From an uncultured OM182 clade bacterium (GTDB taxonomy: Bacteria; Pseudomonadota; Gammaproteobacteria; Pseudomonadales; Azotimanducaceae): DNA of 64,000 nt. The stretch's first letter is position 1; every line of letters begins with the position of its first letter. Location of the stretch: positions 62,001 to 126,000 of the forward strand of contig CAJJAA010000009.1 of NCBI GenBank assembly GCA_905182025.1, read 5' to 3'. This document shows positions 38,831 through 46,108 of the stretch, piece after piece. Under the pieces are notes generated by a model. It had not been told where the DNA came from and searched no databases. It saw nothing but the letters and a program-made list of their open reading frames with translations. The position numbers and the translations under genes were made by a program.

Positions 38831-38984
38831 CGGTTGTTCCTCATCGTTGTTGCTTGTTTATCATTACCGCGTTTTTGTGGCTGCTGCCTGGTAAACGCGC
38901 TGCTTACTATCAAATGATAATCCTCGCCGCTACTGCAACGAGTTATCAAAAAGCCCTTTTATTCACAGACTAAGGGGTCGCACA
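38831..38984. other. Gap between gcvT and gcvH with an inverted repeat
   Basis: CGCGTTT at 38868-38874 and AAACGCG at 38893-38899 are a perfect 7-bp inverted repeat with an 18-base loop. It could be a weak attenuator or processing hairpin within the gcv mRNA. No riboswitch core is recognised. Confidence 0.35.
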
Positions 38985-40091
38985 TTAACTCGATTGCTTG
39001 TAGACCTGTTTGCCATTTCGCGCAAAGGGCGGATTAACTTTCGAGACCGCCAGTCTTTTGCCCCTGATCTCAACTTGTAGATCGTTTGCGCCGGTCTTAA
39101 TCCTCGCCAAAGCAATAGAATGCTGCAGCGTTGGTGAAAATGCACCACTGGTAATCTCTCCCACCCATTCATCATTGGAATAGACCGGATAGTGGGCACG
39201 TAGAACGCCGCGCTGATTTAACACCAGACCAACCAGCTGCCGCTCAACACCGGCCTGCATTTGCTCAGTCAGCTTTTGTTTGCCAATAAAATCTCGCTCT
39301 GCGTCCATCGACAAAGTAATTTCCATATTCGATTCAAGCGGTGTCACCGTCTCATCCATGTCACTGCCATACAGGTTCATGCCAGCCTCGAGTCGAAGCG
39401 TGTCGCGCGCACCCAAACCAATCGCTCTTACGCCTGCTGAGGCAAGACCTTGCCATAACGCTTTAGCGTCATCCGCAGGCACAATCGCTTCAATACCTTT
39501 CTCGCCGGTATATCCCGTTCTAGCAAGGAACCAGTCTCCACAAAAGCCGCCAACAAAAGGCTTCAGCTGATCTATAAAAGCAACGCGACTTGCCCCTTCG
39601 GTAGCATCCTTGCGCAATACATCCTTCAGCACTTGAATAGACTCAGGCCCCTGGATTGCCAATATCGCGAGATCGGGACGCTCCGTCAGTTTGCAGTCAA
39701 AGGCTTGGATTTTGTCATTCATCCATGCAAGATCCTTTTCACGGGTCGCACAATTAACAACAATTCGATAACCATCCTGTGTCAGATAAACAATAAGGTC
39801 ATCAAGCACACCCCCTGTCTGGTCTAACATCGCACTATATAGAGCTTTTCCAGCTGACTGCAGTTTTTCAACGTCATTAGCCAGCAGGTACCTTAAATAG
39901 CCCTTGCTGTCAGGTCCGCTCAGGTCGATTACCGTCATATGTGAAACATCACAAACGCCGACACTGTTCCTAACCAGATGATGTTCCTCGATCTGTGATC
40001 CATAATGGATCGGCATATCCCAACCGCCGAAATCAACCATCTTTGCACCTGCGGAAAGATGCAGCTCATATATTGGCGTTCTGAGTCCCAT
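38985..40091 (-). CDS. gcvT: Aminomethyltransferase (glycine cleavage T protein)
   Basis: Transfers the methylene group to tetrahydrofolate, releasing ammonia. 368 residues (E. coli 364). LRTPIYELHLSAGAKMVDFGGWDMP, VSHMTVIDLSGPDS, folate-site YTGEKGIEAIVP, and LRLEAGMNLYG are present. First gene of the gcv operon. The 178 bases upstream should hold its promoter. Confidence 0.97.
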   Translation of the reverse strand: MGLRTPIYELHLSAGAKMVDFGGWDMPIHYGSQIEEHHLVRNSVGVCDVSHMTVIDLSGPDSKGYLRYLLANDVEKLQSAGKALYSAMLDQTGGVLDDLIVYLTQDGYRIVVNCATREKDLAWMNDKIQAFDCKLTERPDLAILAIQGPESIQVLKDVLRKDATEGASRVAFIDQLKPFVGGFCGDWFLARTGYTGEKGIEAIVPADDAKALWQGLASAGVRAIGLGARDTLRLEAGMNLYGSDMDETVTPLESNMEITLSMDAERDFIGKQKLTEQMQAGVERQLVGLVLNQRGVLRAHYPVYSNDEWVGEITSGAFSPTLQHSIALARIKTGANDLQVEIRGKRLAVSKVNPPFARNGKQVYKQSS

Positions 40092-40269
40092 GGGATATCA
40101 CACGATTAAAAAAGAGCGCTATTCTAGCTTTTTCGGCTGCAACAGCATAGGGACAGCTACCCAGAACGCGCTATAAATTATCTCATCATGATCGTGAAAT
40201 TCAGACAACTTACGCATCAACTTACGGATTGATCGCTCGAGTTGCTAACCAACAATCACGCACATTACG

Positions 40270-41481
40270 TTAACCGCCGCCACTTGCCAGCCGGGCGATA
40301 AGTGTTTTCAGGTAGGTATTATCATTCGTCAGCTTCATGCCGGTGTTTCGAAGCCAGTTAATTCCAGGGTTCTTGGTCGAATAGAGTCGTTTAAACGCTT
40401 CCATCGCCGTGGTCATCAACAGGTTCGAAGGTTGGCGGGATTTTTCATAACGGCGCAATGCCTCAAAATCACCAATACCCTGCTCGCTAAACCGATATTG
40501 CAAAAGCTCACTCGCCAAAGCTGCAGCATCGGCAAACCCCAAGTTCGCACCCTGCCCGGCAAGCGGGTGAATGGTATGCGCTGCATCACCAATCAACGCT
40601 AGATGGGGTTTGATATACCTCAAGCTATGTTGCTGATTAAGAGGGAAGGTGAATCGTTTGTCGACGCCCAAAATATCGCCTAGGTCTTGCTCACTCGCCA
40701 ATGCAAGTTCCCGACAAAAGTCCTCGGCTGACATTGCCATCAAGTCTTCAGGATCCTCAACTGACCAGACGACCGAACAGAGATTGGTTTGGCCGAGAGG
40801 TAAAAATGCCAACGGTCCCCTTTCGGTGAACCATTGACGAGCGACTTGGCCGTGCTCCGTCTGAGTTTCAATATTGCAAACAACGGCCTGTTGGTGATAA
40901 CTCCAACCTACGGATTTCAAATTTGCCAGTTCGCGTATTTTGGAATGGCCGCCATCAGCACCTACGATCAAAGCACAACGTATTCGACGCCCGTCCTCAA
41001 GTGTCAATTCGTAACCCGATTCTTCCGCCTGCATGTCATTCAATTTTGAATTCCAGACGATCTCCGTTTGGTCAGCTTCCGCTAACTGAATAAGTAGCGC
41101 GCTAATAACCCGTTGGTTCTCGACGATGTGGCCTAATTCAGATCTGCCAATAAAATCCGCATCAAACTCTATGACACCAGAGCCTTCGGCATCCTTGACA
41201 GACATTGCTACAAAAGCAGACGATCGACTCACAGATTGCCAAGCACCGACCCGCTTCAAAAACGCTACCGAGTTTTTATTAAGCGCACTGACACGAGGCG
41301 CAAAGCCGGACACAAGATCAAAATCGCGCCTGACCACTTGAACGTCAACTGGCGCTTGTGGCTGACTTTGAGCATCCAAAATCAAAACCCTCAAATCACT
41401 TTCCGTTAGCGCAGCACCCAAGGCGAGGCCAACTAGACCTGCACCGCAGATGACAATATCGACTTCTTTTACTTCCGTCAC
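40270..41481 (-). CDS. ubiH: Ubiquinone biosynthesis FAD-dependent hydroxylase (UbiH/UbiI/UbiF family)
   Basis: 403 residues, group A flavin monooxygenase. FAD motif IVICGAGLVGLALG, the DG motif GADGGHSKIREL and the GD motif IGDAAHTIHPLAGQGANLG are all present. Hydroxylates the quinone ring during ubiquinone synthesis. In E. coli pepP is followed by both ubiH and ubiI before gcvT; here only one hydroxylase occupies the interval. Which ring carbon it acts on cannot be told by eye. GTG start at 41481. Confidence 0.88.
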   Translation of the reverse strand: MTEVKEVDIVICGAGLVGLALGAALTESDLRVLILDAQSQPQAPVDVQVVRRDFDLVSGFAPRVSALNKNSVAFLKRVGAWQSVSRSSAFVAMSVKDAEGSGVIEFDADFIGRSELGHIVENQRVISALLIQLAEADQTEIVWNSKLNDMQAEESGYELTLEDGRRIRCALIVGADGGHSKIRELANLKSVGWSYHQQAVVCNIETQTEHGQVARQWFTERGPLAFLPLGQTNLCSVVWSVEDPEDLMAMSAEDFCRELALASEQDLGDILGVDKRFTFPLNQQHSLRYIKPHLALIGDAAHTIHPLAGQGANLGFADAAALASELLQYRFSEQGIGDFEALRRYEKSRQPSNLLMTTAMEAFKRLYSTKNPGINWLRNTGMKLTNDNTYLKTLIARLASGGG

Positions 41482-41582
41482 ATCGGACCCATCTTTGTTA
41501 TCTCTTGAAAATCTTACCGCAATGGTAACAACTATCTGGCCACCATTAGCGCACGCAGACTGAGTTTTTCAGCCCATTGTCT

Positions 41583-42923
41583 TTAATCGCTAGAACCTTT
41601 TTTTGACATGTAAATTTCAACTTCTTCAACAGTTCTCGGAATCATCGAAGTTATCACTTCGTTACCTTTAGGGGTGACCAGAACATTATCCTCAATCCGG
41701 ATGCCAATTCCCCGATATTGCCGAGGCACATCTGATAATCCTTGGTCGATATAAATGCCTGGCTCAACCGTTGTCACCATACCTGGCTCAAAAACGCGCC
41801 ATTGCTCCTCGAAACGATATTCACCGACATCGTGTACGTCCAATCCTAGCCAATGGCCTGTTCGATGCATGTAGAATTTTTTGTAGGCTTCGTTATCAAC
41901 AAGGTCTTGCACATCACCCTGCAGGAGACCCAGTTCAACCAAACCCTTGGTAATCACATGCACGGCGGCAAGATGAGGCTGATCCCAATGATTACCCGGT
42001 TTGATCGCCTCTATCGCGGCATCTTGAGCCGCCAGAACAATGTTATACAAAGCCTTTTGAGGCTCAGTAAACTTGCCATTAGCTGGAAATGTACGGGTGA
42101 CATCTGCTGCATAGCTCTCAAATTCACAGCCTGCATCAACGAGCACCAAGTCGCCATCGGCAATCAGCCCGTCATTGTCTGTGTAGTGCAAGATACAGCC
42201 ATTATTTCCTGCACCAACAATTGAAGGGTAAGCTGCATGTCGTGCACCGTTCGATGCGAAACTATGAAGAAGTTCAGCCTCCAGCTGATACTCATACTGA
42301 CCTGGCCTAACGAACGACATCAGTCGCATGTGTGCATTAGCTGTTATCTCGCTGGCACGCTTCATGACTTTGATTTCATGTTTACTTTTAAATAGCCTGA
42401 GGTCGTGTAGATATTGATCTATCTGGACAAACTCTCCCGGCGGCCGGCTACCAGAGTGCTGATTGCTTGAAATGTTGCTGGTCCAGGAAATAACACGCCC
42501 ATCAAATTCGCTATGACTGCCCATTGCATAATAGAGCTTTGATTTGCCTTCAATCAGTCCTGGTAGGATGTCGTCAATGTCGGCGATGGGAAACGCGTCA
42601 TCGATGCCGTAAAGTTGCATGGCGCGCTCTGGACCCGTGATTTTTCCGTGCCACTGCTCCATATCCGGGTCGCGCTCACGACAAAACAAAATACACTCAC
42701 CGTGCTCTCGCCCAGGCACCAGCACGAATACGGAGTCGGCTTCATCAAAACCGGTCAGGTAGTGGAAATCACTATTTTGTCTGAAATGAAAATTAACGTC
42801 ACTATTGCGACTTTGCTCGACCGCACTGGGAAGAATAGCGATGCTGTTTTCTTCCATCAACGACATCAACTCGAGCCGCCGCTGCGCGAATTCTCGGTTG
42901 GTAATTTTCAGTGCTGATCCCAC
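41583..42923 (-). CDS. pepP: Xaa-Pro aminopeptidase P
   Basis: Removes N-terminal residues before proline; Mn-dependent pita-bread fold. 446 residues (E. coli 441). Metal ligands: two Asp in LVDAGCEFESYAADVTRTF, His in HRTGHWLGLDVHDVGEY, Glu in VEPGIY and in GIGIRIEDNVLV. The start is GTG 42923 with AGGAGA 7 bases away, overlapping the stop of the upstream ygfB; a longer frame from ATG 42959 would overlap ygfB and lacks this site. Confidence 0.96.
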   Translation of the reverse strand: MGSALKITNREFAQRRLELMSLMEENSIAILPSAVEQSRNSDVNFHFRQNSDFHYLTGFDEADSVFVLVPGREHGECILFCRERDPDMEQWHGKITGPERAMQLYGIDDAFPIADIDDILPGLIEGKSKLYYAMGSHSEFDGRVISWTSNISSNQHSGSRPPGEFVQIDQYLHDLRLFKSKHEIKVMKRASEITANAHMRLMSFVRPGQYEYQLEAELLHSFASNGARHAAYPSIVGAGNNGCILHYTDNDGLIADGDLVLVDAGCEFESYAADVTRTFPANGKFTEPQKALYNIVLAAQDAAIEAIKPGNHWDQPHLAAVHVITKGLVELGLLQGDVQDLVDNEAYKKFYMHRTGHWLGLDVHDVGEYRFEEQWRVFEPGMVTTVEPGIYIDQGLSDVPRQYRGIGIRIEDNVLVTPKGNEVITSMIPRTVEEVEIYMSKKGSSD

Positions 42924-42930
42924 AAAAACT

Positions 42931-42936
42931 TCTCCT
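42931..42936 (-). promoter_or_regulatory. Ribosome-binding site of pepP, overlapping the ygfB stop
   Basis: AGGAGA on the minus strand, 7 bases before GTG 42923 and sharing bases with the ygfB TAG. It decides the pepP start and suggests coupling. Confidence 0.75.
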
Positions 42937-43471
42937 AATGAATCGCTTGCTGCGCACAATCAGTGAACACCATCAGCGCCGTCATTCGCACATACTCTTC
43001 GATCTCCAGCAGATCTTTTTCATTTTCCTCGCTGTCCAACATATCCTCATCCAAACCAGCAATACGTGCTATATCAATAAACACTTCAGAGACCTCGGGG
43101 TGCAGGTCGTCCTGTTGAACCCGACCGGACGTACCGAAACCCGCTAAAAAACCTGAGCACCAATCACTAATGGCCTGACGTCTAAAATTAATGTCTGCAC
43201 CATCAGCTGGTAGAAGCATGCGATAGGCCAAATCACTATCCCGCAGCTGTGCCAAAATTTTGTCTGAGAGTGATTTCGCCATAGCCTCAACCGCATGGAT
43301 TGTCGATGCGTCATCAAGCCAATGTGTCAACGCTGAACTCGCCTCGGTTTTCGACCAACTGGAGCCAGAACAAAGCCAACCCGTCAACAAACCGTGCAGT
43401 TCACTCGGTTCTAACGCCGATCCCTGCATCGCTTGCTGCAATTCATCGTATCCTATTTCGTCGCCACTCAC
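42935..43471 (-). CDS. ygfB: UPF0149 family protein (YgfB/YecA)
   Basis: 178 residues from GTG 43471. LHGLLTGWLCSG and DWCSGFLAGFG are the family signatures. In Pseudomonas YgfB is reported to modulate ampDh3 and beta-lactam resistance through AlpA; whether that holds here is unknown. It shares the order ygfB-pepP-ubiH with E. coli. A strong AGGAGGG at 43480-43486, 8 bases from the GTG, rules out the longer frame beginning at 43543. Confidence 0.93.
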   Translation of the reverse strand: MSGDEIGYDELQQAMQGSALEPSELHGLLTGWLCSGSSWSKTEASSALTHWLDDASTIHAVEAMAKSLSDKILAQLRDSDLAYRMLLPADGADINFRRQAISDWCSGFLAGFGTSGRVQQDDLHPEVSEVFIDIARIAGLDEDMLDSEENEKDLLEIEEYVRMTALMVFTDCAQQAIH

Positions 43472-43479
43472 CGTTAGCA

Positions 43480-43486
43480 CCCTCCT
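43480..43486 (-). promoter_or_regulatory. Ribosome-binding site that fixes the ygfB start
   Basis: AGGAGGG read on the minus strand, 8 bases upstream of GTG 43471. Confidence 0.75.
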
Positions 43487-43651
43487 GTTAACTTGCTTTG
43501 TATCTACGCATTTATTTACCCGATAACGCACATTTTTACGCAAATTAAAGGCGGCATCGGCAATTAGTTGATAATACGCTATCGCAAGACGTTTGACCTT
43601 TGTAGAAGGGTAGTTTTATAGTACTAATCCGTCTGATCTCGGTAACTAACA

Positions 43652-43849
43652 TTGGAAATACAAGACCTCGAAACCAAAATAGATGAACTAATCAATCTTT
43701 GTGACGATCTTGAGAAAAAGCAGGCTATCATGGAGTCTGATCATGAAAACTTGGTCGAAGAACGGACCCGATTGCTCGAAAAGAATGAACTCGCCAAGAG
43801 TAAAGTTGAAGCTATGATTTTGCGCTTGAAAGCTCTCGAAAGTGAATAA
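43652..43849 (+). CDS. TIGR02449-like small coiled-coil protein
   Basis: 65 residues, nearly all heptad-rich helix (LETKIDELINLCDDLEKKQA, ending RLKALESE) and highly charged. This matches the short coiled-coil proteins encoded just upstream of zapA in many gammaproteobacteria (TIGR02449). A link to the divisome, like ZapB, is plausible from shape and position but unproven. TTG start at 43652; no strong ribosome site. zapA begins 18 bases after its stop. Confidence 0.82.
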   Translation: MEIQDLETKIDELINLCDDLEKKQAIMESDHENLVEERTRLLEKNELAKSKVEAMILRLKALESE

Positions 43850-43867
43850 TATAGGAAGACCATAACC

Positions 43868-44188
43868 ATGCCTGATGCTATGCATGAAATAGAAACTGTC
43901 TCAGTCTCGATCCTTGAGAAGGAGTATCAGGTAAGCTGCAAGCCCGAGGAGGTAAAAGCGCTTAAGGAGTCTGCCTCCTACGTAGATGAAAAAATGCGAG
44001 AGATTAAGTCCAATGGCGCCATTCTTGGATTAGATCGAATCGCCGTGATGGCCGCTTTGAATATTGCCAATGACTATATCGGTCAAACGACCAAAACGAA
44101 TGATGTCATCAAGCACCAAGCTAACAAGATTCAAACCCTGTCCACAAAACTCGATCAGGTCCTGAATCGACTCAAGTCACGTGCCTAG
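43868..44188 (+). CDS. zapA: Cell division protein ZapA
   Basis: Crosslinks FtsZ filaments at midcell. 106 residues (E. coli 109). N-terminal beta domain with VSVSILEKEYQVSCKPEE, then LDRIAVMAALNIANDYI and a C-terminal dimerising coiled coil (NKIQTLSTKLDQVLNRLK). Followed by 6S RNA and ygfA, the conserved gammaproteobacterial order. Confidence 0.95.
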   Translation: MPDAMHEIETVSVSILEKEYQVSCKPEEVKALKESASYVDEKMREIKSNGAILGLDRIAVMAALNIANDYIGQTTKTNDVIKHQANKIQTLSTKLDQVLNRLKSRA

Positions 44189-44253
44189 CACATTTATATC
44201 TCAGGTTTTAACGATTGTTTCGTGCTAACAACCTGAAGATATATTCCCAACGA

Positions 44254-44290
44254 TTCATACAAAACAATTTGTTTACGATATAATCCTTTT
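44254..44290 (+). promoter_or_regulatory. Promoter of 6S RNA
   Basis: A perfect TATAAT at 44279-44284 lies 6-7 bases before the expected 5' end of 6S RNA. The -35 is weak (TTCATA at 44254-44259, 19-base spacing). Confidence 0.6.
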
Positions 44291-44470
44291 GTTCCCTAGG
44301 TTGTTTGCCAGTCGATATGTCCTCGACCCTTTAAGCGATAACCAGGAGGTTCTTTAACTTGATTGATGTGCATGTCCGGACTCCGGGAAGCCTAATGTCA
44401 ATTAGGGGCCCCCGCCTTGAACCGCAGGGTTCAAGGGCCTATTAGCACAGCGGCAATTTGGGGAATTTAT
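44291..44470 (+). ncRNA. ssrS: 6S RNA
   Basis: Binds sigma-70 RNA polymerase by mimicking an open promoter. It lies between zapA and ygfA, its usual site. Conserved parts: GTCCGGACTCCGGGAAGCCT resembles the TCGGTCCGTCCGAGAAGCCT region of E. coli 6S. The hairpin CCTTGAACC (44415-44423) / GGTTCAAGG (44428-44436) with loop GCAG matches the CCUUGAACCAAGGGUUCAAGG stem. The 5' TTCCCTAGGTTGTTTGCC and 3' GCGGCAATTTGGGGAAT can close the terminal stem. Ends are approximate. Confidence 0.88.
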
Positions 44471-44517
44471 ATTGAGAGGCCAAAAGTTTAACGATGCCTC
44501 GCAACACATTTTAGACA

Positions 44518-45159
44518 GTGGATTTATCAGCATTGATCACTTCAGTCCACACTAAACCTGAAATAGGTCACACTCGCCAAAAACAATATCGGCGATTGCG
44601 TCAGCGCATCAGAACAGAGCGACAATCTCTTTCTGTCGACGATATTCGGCAATCTTCCCGCCAAATTTGTCAGTCATTGGCGCAACTCGCTCAAGTCAAA
44701 CGCGCTAATAGAATTGCCTATTTCCATCCCAACGACGGCGAGATCGACCTTCGCCTACTGCCGACAGTAATCAACGCAGACTATTTTTTACCGCTCATAA
44801 GTGATGCGATAAGACCCTGGGAGCCAACGCGGTTATTCTTTCAGCCAGAGACACTCGACTTACACCCAAATCGATACGGCATTGCCGAGCCCCGATTTAA
44901 TAATCGACAGGTTATCAACCCGAGTTTATTGGATGTTGTGTTGTTTCCGCTGGTCGGCTTCGATAGAAAGGGCAATCGTTTGGGCATGGGCAAGGGTTAC
45001 TATGATCGAACATTCTCGCAGGTAAGGCGTGGCTGGAGATCACCTTATTTCATTGGTATCGCTTACGGCTTTCAGGAGTGTGAGGACTTAGTACCCGCAC
45101 AATGGGATATTCCATTGCAAGCGATCGTCACCGACAAGGAGATTATCAATTGCGGTTGA
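44518..45159 (+). CDS. ygfA: 5-formyltetrahydrofolate cyclo-ligase
   Basis: Converts 5-formyl-THF to 5,10-methenyl-THF using ATP. 213 residues. KQYRRLRQRIRTERQSL start region, AYFHPNDGEIDL, and the ATP/substrate site GFDRKGNRLGMGKGYYDRTF. Downstream of 6S RNA and probably co-transcribed with it, as in E. coli. GTG 44518 is the likely start, without a clear ribosome site. Confidence 0.95.
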   Translation: MDLSALITSVHTKPEIGHTRQKQYRRLRQRIRTERQSLSVDDIRQSSRQICQSLAQLAQVKRANRIAYFHPNDGEIDLRLLPTVINADYFLPLISDAIRPWEPTRLFFQPETLDLHPNRYGIAEPRFNNRQVINPSLLDVVLFPLVGFDRKGNRLGMGKGYYDRTFSQVRRGWRSPYFIGIAYGFQECEDLVPAQWDIPLQAIVTDKEIINCG

Positions 45160-45202
45160 TACCATTCCCATAGGCTGTGAGAAGATTACTCAATCGTGCT
45201 GA

Positions 45203-45298
45203 CTAGAGTCCGCCAAGCGCTTGACCGACGGCATTGACTGTTACACCCATGCCGAAGATGACAATGATGAGTACAATCAAATCTGGTTTTTTCTTCAT
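45203..45298 (-). CDS. 31-residue single-span membrane peptide, function unknown
   Basis: An ATG-started frame of 31 codons and a TAG. The product begins MKKKPDLIVLIIVIFGMGV and continues TVNAVGQALGGL: a lysine-rich start, then one hydrophobic span (about 7-24), then a short polar-glycine end. A strong Shine-Dalgarno GGGGGAGG at 45303-45310 precedes the ATG by four bases. The K-rich start with the hydrophobic span is what small membrane proteins look like. It is convergent with ygfA and divergent from def. No family recognised with certainty. The ribosome site makes chance unlikely, but translation is unproven. Confidence 0.62.
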   Translation of the reverse strand: MKKKPDLIVLIIVIFGMGVTVNAVGQALGGL

Positions 45299-45302
45299 TT
45301 CG

Positions 45303-45310
45303 CCTCCCCC
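45303..45310 (-). promoter_or_regulatory. Shine-Dalgarno of the 31-residue peptide
   Basis: GGGGGAGG on the minus strand, four bases before ATG 45298; one of the strongest ribosome sites in the window. Confidence 0.6.
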
Positions 45311-45556
45311 TATCGCGAGTACATGAGCAAGTACATGTGATGGCTACGTTTCATCATCACCAACATATAACCCGCTGAAATATTAGTCAAAATACGATAG
45401 CCAAACGGTCCTTATTGGGGCACAAAGGGCAATAAATCGCACACCGATTCGATTTATTCATCAAACGCGGCTGAAAGACCTACCGATTCTCGATTGAACA
45501 CTGATTTCCAAGTGGTTAAGGTTATCGACATAATTCGACAAATTACGCAGATTATT

Positions 45557-46108
45557 ATGGCCGTCAGAGAAATAGTAAGAATGGGGCACCCCACGCTTCG
45601 AAAGGTTGCTGAACCCTACCCAATTCAACAAATTGGATCTGATTCATTTTTAGAGCTTGTCGAAGATATGCGAGAAACCCTGCACTGTGCCGGTGGAATC
45701 GGCCTAGCGGCACCTCAAATCGACGTTCCGTTCCAAATCGCTGTCGTCGAGATTACCGACCCAATTACCCGATATGGTGAAATCCAAACCTTGCCGTTCG
45801 AAGTCTATATCAACCCAACCATTACCGTTGAGAACGCTGCGTCTGCTGGCTATTGGGAAGGTTGCCTGTCTGTACCGGGCATGATGGGTTTCGTCGAGCG
45901 ACCTCAGCATATTCGCGTTGACTATCTGGATTCATCTGCCGAAAAGAAAAGCATGCAGCTGAAAGGATTTCTCGCAACCGTGTTTCAACACGAATTCGAC
46001 CATCTCCTGGGCAAGTTATACGTCGATCGCATCAGCGACATGTCTCTATTCTCATTCGATTTGGAATACCAGCTATACCATCTCAACAGCGCCTCTAGTC
46101 AGAGCTAA
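45557..46108 (+). CDS. def: Peptide deformylase
   Basis: Removes the N-formyl group from nascent proteins. 183 residues from ATG 45557. The three motifs are intact: GGIGLAAPQI, EGCLSVPG (metal Cys) and QHEFDHLLG (HExxH). The frame stays open upstream to 45494 without family similarity, so the later ATG (MAVREIVRMGHPTLRKVAEP) is chosen. No fmt gene follows, unlike the usual def-fmt pair, so this may be a second deformylase. Its end overlaps the ilvA end by 14 bases on the opposite strand. Confidence 0.95.
   Translation: MAVREIVRMGHPTLRKVAEPYPIQQIGSDSFLELVEDMRETLHCAGGIGLAAPQIDVPFQIAVVEITDPITRYGEIQTLPFEVYINPTITVENAASAGYWEGCLSVPGMMGFVERPQHIRVDYLDSSAEKKSMQLKGFLATVFQHEFDHLLGKLYVDRISDMSLFSFDLEYQLYHLNSASSQS

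Noticed and set aside
40092-40269. Possible glycine riboswitch upstream of gcvT
   Set aside because: The conserved GGAGAG and CCGAAGGGG elements of the aptamer were not found on the coding strand.
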